A DNA stretch of 64,000 bases from Phycomyces nitens (taxonomy: Eukaryota > Mucoromycota > Mucoromycetes > Mucorales > Phycomycetaceae), in the NCBI GenBank assembly GCA_022702545.1, contig JAHRBC010000008.1, forward strand, positions 1,798,001 to 1,862,000, given 5' to 3'. The position numbers and the translations under genes are program-made. Positions 59,234 through 64,000 of this stretch are shown here, in pieces; positions within the stretch are counted from its first letter, which is position 1; each line of letters begins with the position of its first letter. The notes under the pieces were generated by a model. It was not told the DNA's origin. It searched no databases and saw only the letters and a list, made by a program, of their open reading frames with translations.

Positions 59234-62200
59234 GGCAAAGATAGAGAAAAGAAGAAGGGATGAGTAGAGTGCCCAGAAAAAAACATGGGTTTTTATTTTT
59301 TTATTCACTTGTCACCGAGTCAAAATTATTTACAAGACATTGACCTTTAAAGTCTTCAAGTCAAAAAGGAGTTACCATAAGCATCAAGAGTGGGATAATC
59401 GCCTACCATTAGAGGGATCCGGATTGCTAGCGTAACAATTGCTCTCAACCCTGGGCCATGACTGGTTTTGATCTGTCTTTGAGTTCAATCTCCGGCTGGC
59501 CAGGCAGAGATTTGGAAAATCTGATCTTTTTTTTTCTTTTCTTGGTGACTCTAATAATTTCACACACACGCACACCACTCTCTTTTAATGGGTGTTGGTG
59601 TGACTCTTGTTTTCGAAAGGCACCTCGGCAAGAACCACAATAAAATAATATAATCTACTTGAAGAGTTGAACATGTAAAGCATTTATGAAATTTCTTTAA
59701 AGGCGCCGTAATGACCTGCATATCTCTTGTTATAAATACAAGGTATTGGAATTTTTTTTGCTCTACTATCAAATATCTACTAGTAAGTATCACCCTGAAT
59801 TGACAGCCAAATAGCTCAATTGGCCGCGGTTGACCAGATAAGAATAATAACAAGCACATAGCATACACTAAGCATTCATCATTTCAACATTTGTTATATG
59901 ATATGTAAAAGGTGCAAAAAACAAGTGCCATGTCTTTATCTATGGATATTCTCATATTAAGAATAAACTTTATTGCTGAAAAGACACAGCATGTAATTAG
60001 CAAGGAATGTGTCTATATTTATCCTTTTCGAGCACTTTGAGCAAACATGCATACTCAAGCACCACTTTTTTTTTACAGAATTAAAACCTAGTCTCTTTAC
60101 CAAGATTGAATAGCTCATGAGTACATTGGATTGTCCAAAAAGAAGAAGAAGACCAGATTATATTCTTTGTATAGACCATGTTTGTGAAAGCTAGGAGAAT
60201 TATTGCAAGTTTTCCATGAAATATATAAAGGTCATTTATACACCAGATTATATATATATATATTCTCCCTCTTTGTCAATAATTGGCTCAATTGATCCTA
60301 GAAATACCATTTATTTTTATTGTACCTTTGAAACCAGACATTCAGTAGTATAGGTTTTCTTCTTCTTTTCACTGTGATTCTACTAGACGTGTCTACAGCC
60401 AGTGTCCTTATAAGACCCTGGACTCATCACTCTATCCGACAGTTTCTTATAATTTGTCCCACAGAGCATCAAGACACTCGGAAATGTGCCTAGGGACAAA
60501 AAACGAGCCTCCCTTTTTTTTTCTTCTGCCAAAGTCTGGCGCCAGTGTTTCTTGACACTCGAAAGAAAATGCTGTTCCGTTCTTGATTGCAAAGAGCAAT
60601 AATGACGCATTTAGAAAACCTAAAAGTTCATTCCAAGACCTCTAGGTAATTGGTTTTTAGTTACCAGTAGTCCTAAAGACCTTTAAAAGCTTATAAGCTC
60701 GAGAAAGAAAATAAAACCTGGATTAAAGGTTCTAGAGCTGTATTCAAGTAGAAGCTTCCTTTTTATTATTATTATTAAAAACAAATTGCATGAAATGTAT
60801 TTTGATTGGCTGAACCACTATATATTACAAGCACTTGGAGATGATGTGAGGGTATATCAATTATGATAGAGCAAGTCTCTCTTGTGGCGCTTAGGTAGAT
60901 AAGAGAGAGAGAGAAAAGGTGATGCTATATCGGCCAGTTCTAAAAGAAAAAAAAAAGTCGTGTATAGCGAGAATTCTACCCCCCAAGAGCGTGTCTATGG
61001 CTTTAGGTAGTTTATCAGAAAGACTTGGTTTATTGCAAGCGGGTTTCTTGGTGATTATATGAAATTATCCAAATATGGCATATCATAAATATTCAATATT
61101 GATGACATCCGCCACAGGGGAAAAAGAGAGATGTGGTATTTCGATTTAACTTTTGGTTTAAAACGTTTAATAGTTTATGCACTGCAAAGATATTTTGTAC
61201 AAGAAATACCAAGTGTTGAGAATTCATCATGATAAAAAGGTTAATTATTTATTAAACAATTGGACAAAACTGTAATGATTTACCACAAAACTAGTCCAAC
61301 TATTATAAAATATCTGCACCGACGTTTTGGTGTGAAATCTATTTGCACCATAGATTTTGCAAATACGAATGATCAAAATCTTGATACTTCATAAACCTCT
61401 CTTTTTTTTTATATAAAAGAAAAACTTATAGACAATGATTTAATCAATGAGCCTGCTATTAAAGTGTGATTAGCAAACGATATCATTGTGCTCTACACTA
61501 TAACGAAAGCAATAATATGTTTTGAGATTAAAAATACTAATATTTTCCAATTATCACTAATTTATAAAAAATAATAATAAATCTAAACATCCAATGTAAT
61601 AAAATTTAATCGCTACATTATTGCCTCTCTAAAAATAAAGGCTTGGAAATAATAGCCAACTATTTATTCTGTATTTCTGAAAACAATCATTGTTCATTTT
61701 TTTTTCTATCGTTTAATTTGAATGATATAATAATGCGTTTGTAAGAAGAAGAAAAAAAGTAAAATAGCTATTATTGGCTACTCTACAATTTGAAATTAAT
61801 ATTAGCAAGTATATTTGTATTATACATATTCTGGGTAGATTCTGTATATCCCAGTCATAGGTACATGCACAGACAACCTTGTTACATTATTTGCATTGAA
61901 AGCAGTATATTTTCAATAATATTTTTTTCTTAAAAAAAAAAGGTTAGACCTGTGGTCTGTATGCAATAGTATAGCCTCTGTGTTTTTTTTAATACAAGAA
62001 TCAAGGTACAGCAGGGTACTTATTTAGCCAGTATTACAAACCAGAGTTCTTATCAAAACACTAATATATGTTAAAGTCAAGGATCGAATATACAAATCTA
62101 CATGTCTGGTCCACTACTGATTTAAAACTAGACGCGTTTGGTGTCTTGCAGAAGTGGCTCTGTACAGACTTCTTTAAAGTCAAGGAACCATCGATTGTCA

Positions 62201-63321
62201 TTTTTCACACGGCCAGAATGATTTGTGCCAAAGGTAACACAGTGAAATAAAAATGGTTTGACTGCCGTCTTTGTAAGCCAGCAGAGATATCCAAAGCGTC
62301 ATCGAATGATGTACTGTTTGCTTTGTTGAGCGGTATTTCCGTCACTCTCAAAAAACAAAACTCCAAGGCTTGCATCTAAAGCATTGTTTTCCAGGAACTC
62401 GCACCGGAAAAATTGGCTCGGATACTCAGCAGCTGAAAATGCACAGATGGGCATTATAGGCCATTGGTGCTTGGAGCATTAAGATTAGCAGGCCATATTT
62501 GATTCACAGAATATTTTGGATTCTGGCCTAGAGACCAAGTTCTTGTGCCTATAGACGGGGTTTTTGAGTACGAGAGAAACCTTGGAGGTTCTTTTTTTGG
62601 TAAAAATCAGGGTTATACAGCTGGGATATAAGCCGATACTAGCCTGGATCCACAAACATAGATGCATGCTTTTTGGCTTAAAGGCTGTCCTTTGGTTGTT
62701 GTTTTATGAACACTGTTGGAGTCTTGTATATGCTTCTAAACCACCATCGTTTGGGTATCGAGGGCCGAGGTAGCCATAGAATATAAATATCCGAAAATAC
62801 AAATGGTGATAGTCTATTGAATAAAAAGTATTCTATATGTCCAAAGGCCTTAAATTTTTTAGCTTTAATGACATTTGATCATGCTAGAATACAATTGCCC
62901 TTTAATATTTTGACTGCCCGAATACAGAAACCTGTTTTCTTGGTAGACAGGATGATGCCTATGAATACACACTTGCAGACTATACAACGGCTATTGGAGT
63001 CTAGTATGAATATTACAGAAGGAGTAGCTTATTGATTAACAAGGCCAGTATATTCTGATTGCCATGGTTATCTAAAAATAGTCCAGTGTTTTGGTCCAAA
63101 TACAGGTTGCATGTAGGGTTCCTTACGTATTCCCTTTTAAAAGGCTCTCTCTCTTTTTTTTTTGAAACGATTGGTCGTACTCGGGGGCACGGATTGCATG
63201 TGACCATTATCGAATCCAACTCCCGCGTAAAGCCTTATAAAATGCCACATCGCGTAACTTGTAGACGTTATTGCCAAACATCCTCTTTCTTCCTTGACCA
63301 TCAAACAAAAATCTCGCTATA
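59234..63321. other. 4-kb AT-rich gene-poor region
   Basis: No supportable gene, RNA or complete mobile element. Open stretches near 60383-60610, 62068-62250 and 62564-63035 have no recognisable motif, and stops interrupt any continuation. The 62060-63050 part is less AT-rich and has longer open fragments than its surroundings; it may be an old repeat. The last few hundred bases must include the promoter of the inhibitor gene. Confidence 0.45.
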
Positions 63322-63622
63322 ATGTCTTGTAAGCACACACCCTCATCATGTAACCAAGGAAACCGACTAATACTTCTTTATAGCATCCTACATCGTTACT
63401 TTCAAGAAGGACACCCCTCAAGAGGTCATTGACCAGGAGATTGAAAAGGTCAAGGCTACCGGAGCAGAAATCAAGCACGTCTACAACTCCTCCATCAAGG
63501 GCTTCTCTGTCAGCGTTCCCGATAGCCTGGTCAGCAGCCTTTCATTTGATAACGAGCATGTCAACTTTGTCGAGGCTGATGGTGAGGTCTCCACCCAGGG
63601 CCAGTCTTTATTGAAGGCCTAA
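63322..63622 (+). CDS. Small I9-type proteinase inhibitor (Pbi2-like)
   Basis: Two exons (63322-63328, 63384-63622) encode 81 aa. The first coding exon is only seven nucleotides, giving Met-Ser and the first base of the next codon. SYIVTFKKDTPQEVIDQEIE, then KVKATGAEIKHVYNSSIKGF and VNFVEADGEV are the pattern of inhibitor I9 domains, also found as subtilisin propeptides. Stand-alone versions such as yeast Pbi2 (75 aa) inhibit vacuolar proteinase B. There is no signal peptide and no protease domain follows, so a cytosolic inhibitor is likely. The SYIVTF start is joined correctly only by this intron. Confidence 0.88.
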
Positions 63623-63926
63623 AGTCTGAAGAATATTATACCCATTTATTCTTGCTTTTAATCCACAGCTTGGATTGTAATAAACCTCCATATTTTTTTG
63701 CCATTTAAAACATAATTGAAGAGTAGTAAAAGCCCAAAGTGACTTTTCTTTTTTCTTTCTTTCTTTTTTTGGGAGGCCAAAGTCACACCATTGACTGACA
63801 GAAAAAAAAAAAAGAAAAGGAGGGAGGGGGGGGGGGGGAATGCGAACCTTTATATATTATTATTATTATTATTATTTATTTTTTTTAAATAATAATAATA
63901 CTACTAGATTCCATTGTTCTTTAATT
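63623..63926. repeat. Spacer with homopolymer and trinucleotide tracts
   Basis: Contains a G-run of about 12 (63827-63838), an A-run just before it, and ATT/AAT tracts (63858-63899). No gene is seen. Confidence 0.7.
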
Positions 63927-64000
63927 ATGCTACGTACATCAAAATGCCTTAGGGCTCTTTTAAACAAAAGTCTCCAACGACCGATCCGACTACCAACACC
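63927..64000 (+). CDS. Partial N-terminus, possible mitochondrial protein
   Basis: An ATG at 63927 opens a frame that runs off the window. The 24 visible residues (MLRTSKCLRALLNKSLQRPI, then RLPT) have six Arg/Lys, no Asp or Glu, and spaced leucines, the composition of a mitochondrial presequence. The product cannot be identified. A chance open frame of this length is also possible. Confidence 0.45.
   Translation, partial: MLRTSKCLRALLNKSLQRPIRLPT

Noticed and set aside
62068..63035. Possible degenerate gene in the gene-poor region
   Set aside because: Several open fragments exist, but no motif or splice pattern connects them.

Overview
The window is nuclear DNA of a filamentous fungus, most probably a Mucoromycota (Mucorales-type) species. 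Fungal markers are an alpha-aminoadipate reductase (LYS2), an IPC-synthase Kei1 subunit, a PalB/Rim13 calpain and a Swp1-like OST subunit. Genes are compact and intron-rich (about 93 short introns in 14 spliced genes) in AT-rich spacers. The repeats (Tc1/mariner copies, a LINE and a Ty3/gypsy element) and the expanded F-box/LRR and orphan families fit an early-diverging fungus. The species cannot be named from the sequence alone.

Layout. 1-1.45 kb: nothing assignable. 1.4-13.4 kb: housekeeping block with KEI1 (+), LYS2 (+), an RFC clamp-loader subunit (+), an HP1-like chromodomain protein (-) and a cytochrome P450 (+). 13.4-20.3 kb: repeat-rich, with F-box/LRR gene 1 (-) between two dead copies of one Tc1/mariner family. 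20.3-30 kb: second housekeeping block with ZUO1 (+), a four-helix membrane protein (-), MCTS1/TMA20 (-), ERV46 (+) and a DPP IV-type dipeptidyl aminopeptidase (+). 30-52.3 kb: mobile and lineage-specific zone. It has two inverted Tc1-like copies around broken orphan genes, F-box genes 2 and 3 (-), a decayed LINE, a decayed gypsy copy and a structurally complete Ty3/gypsy element (46894-52259) with identical 318-bp LTRs, ending 19 bp from a tRNA-Asp gene. 52.8-59.2 kb: third housekeeping block with a short ribophorin II/Swp1-type protein (+), a 26-exon PalB/Rim13 calpain (-) and glycine cleavage H protein (-). 59.2-63.3 kb: empty AT-rich DNA. 63.3-64 kb: a small I9-type proteinase inhibitor and the start of a gene leaving the window.

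Gene structures were derived by hand. Every spliced model below closes in frame from ATG to stop, and residues conserved in the named families were used to choose splice sites. The housekeeping genes are functionally unrelated neighbours, with no operon-like logic or biosynthetic cluster. Several share short convergent or divergent spacers.

The most interesting signals are five GC-AG introns, a 4-nt internal exon in the calpain gene, a canonical -1 slippery heptamer joining gag to pol, the gypsy element beside the tRNA gene, three F-box genes duplicated with their promoters (one ending in a transposon terminus), and the inverted Tc1 pair flanking degenerate orphan genes. I found no convincing wholly new multi-gene system.
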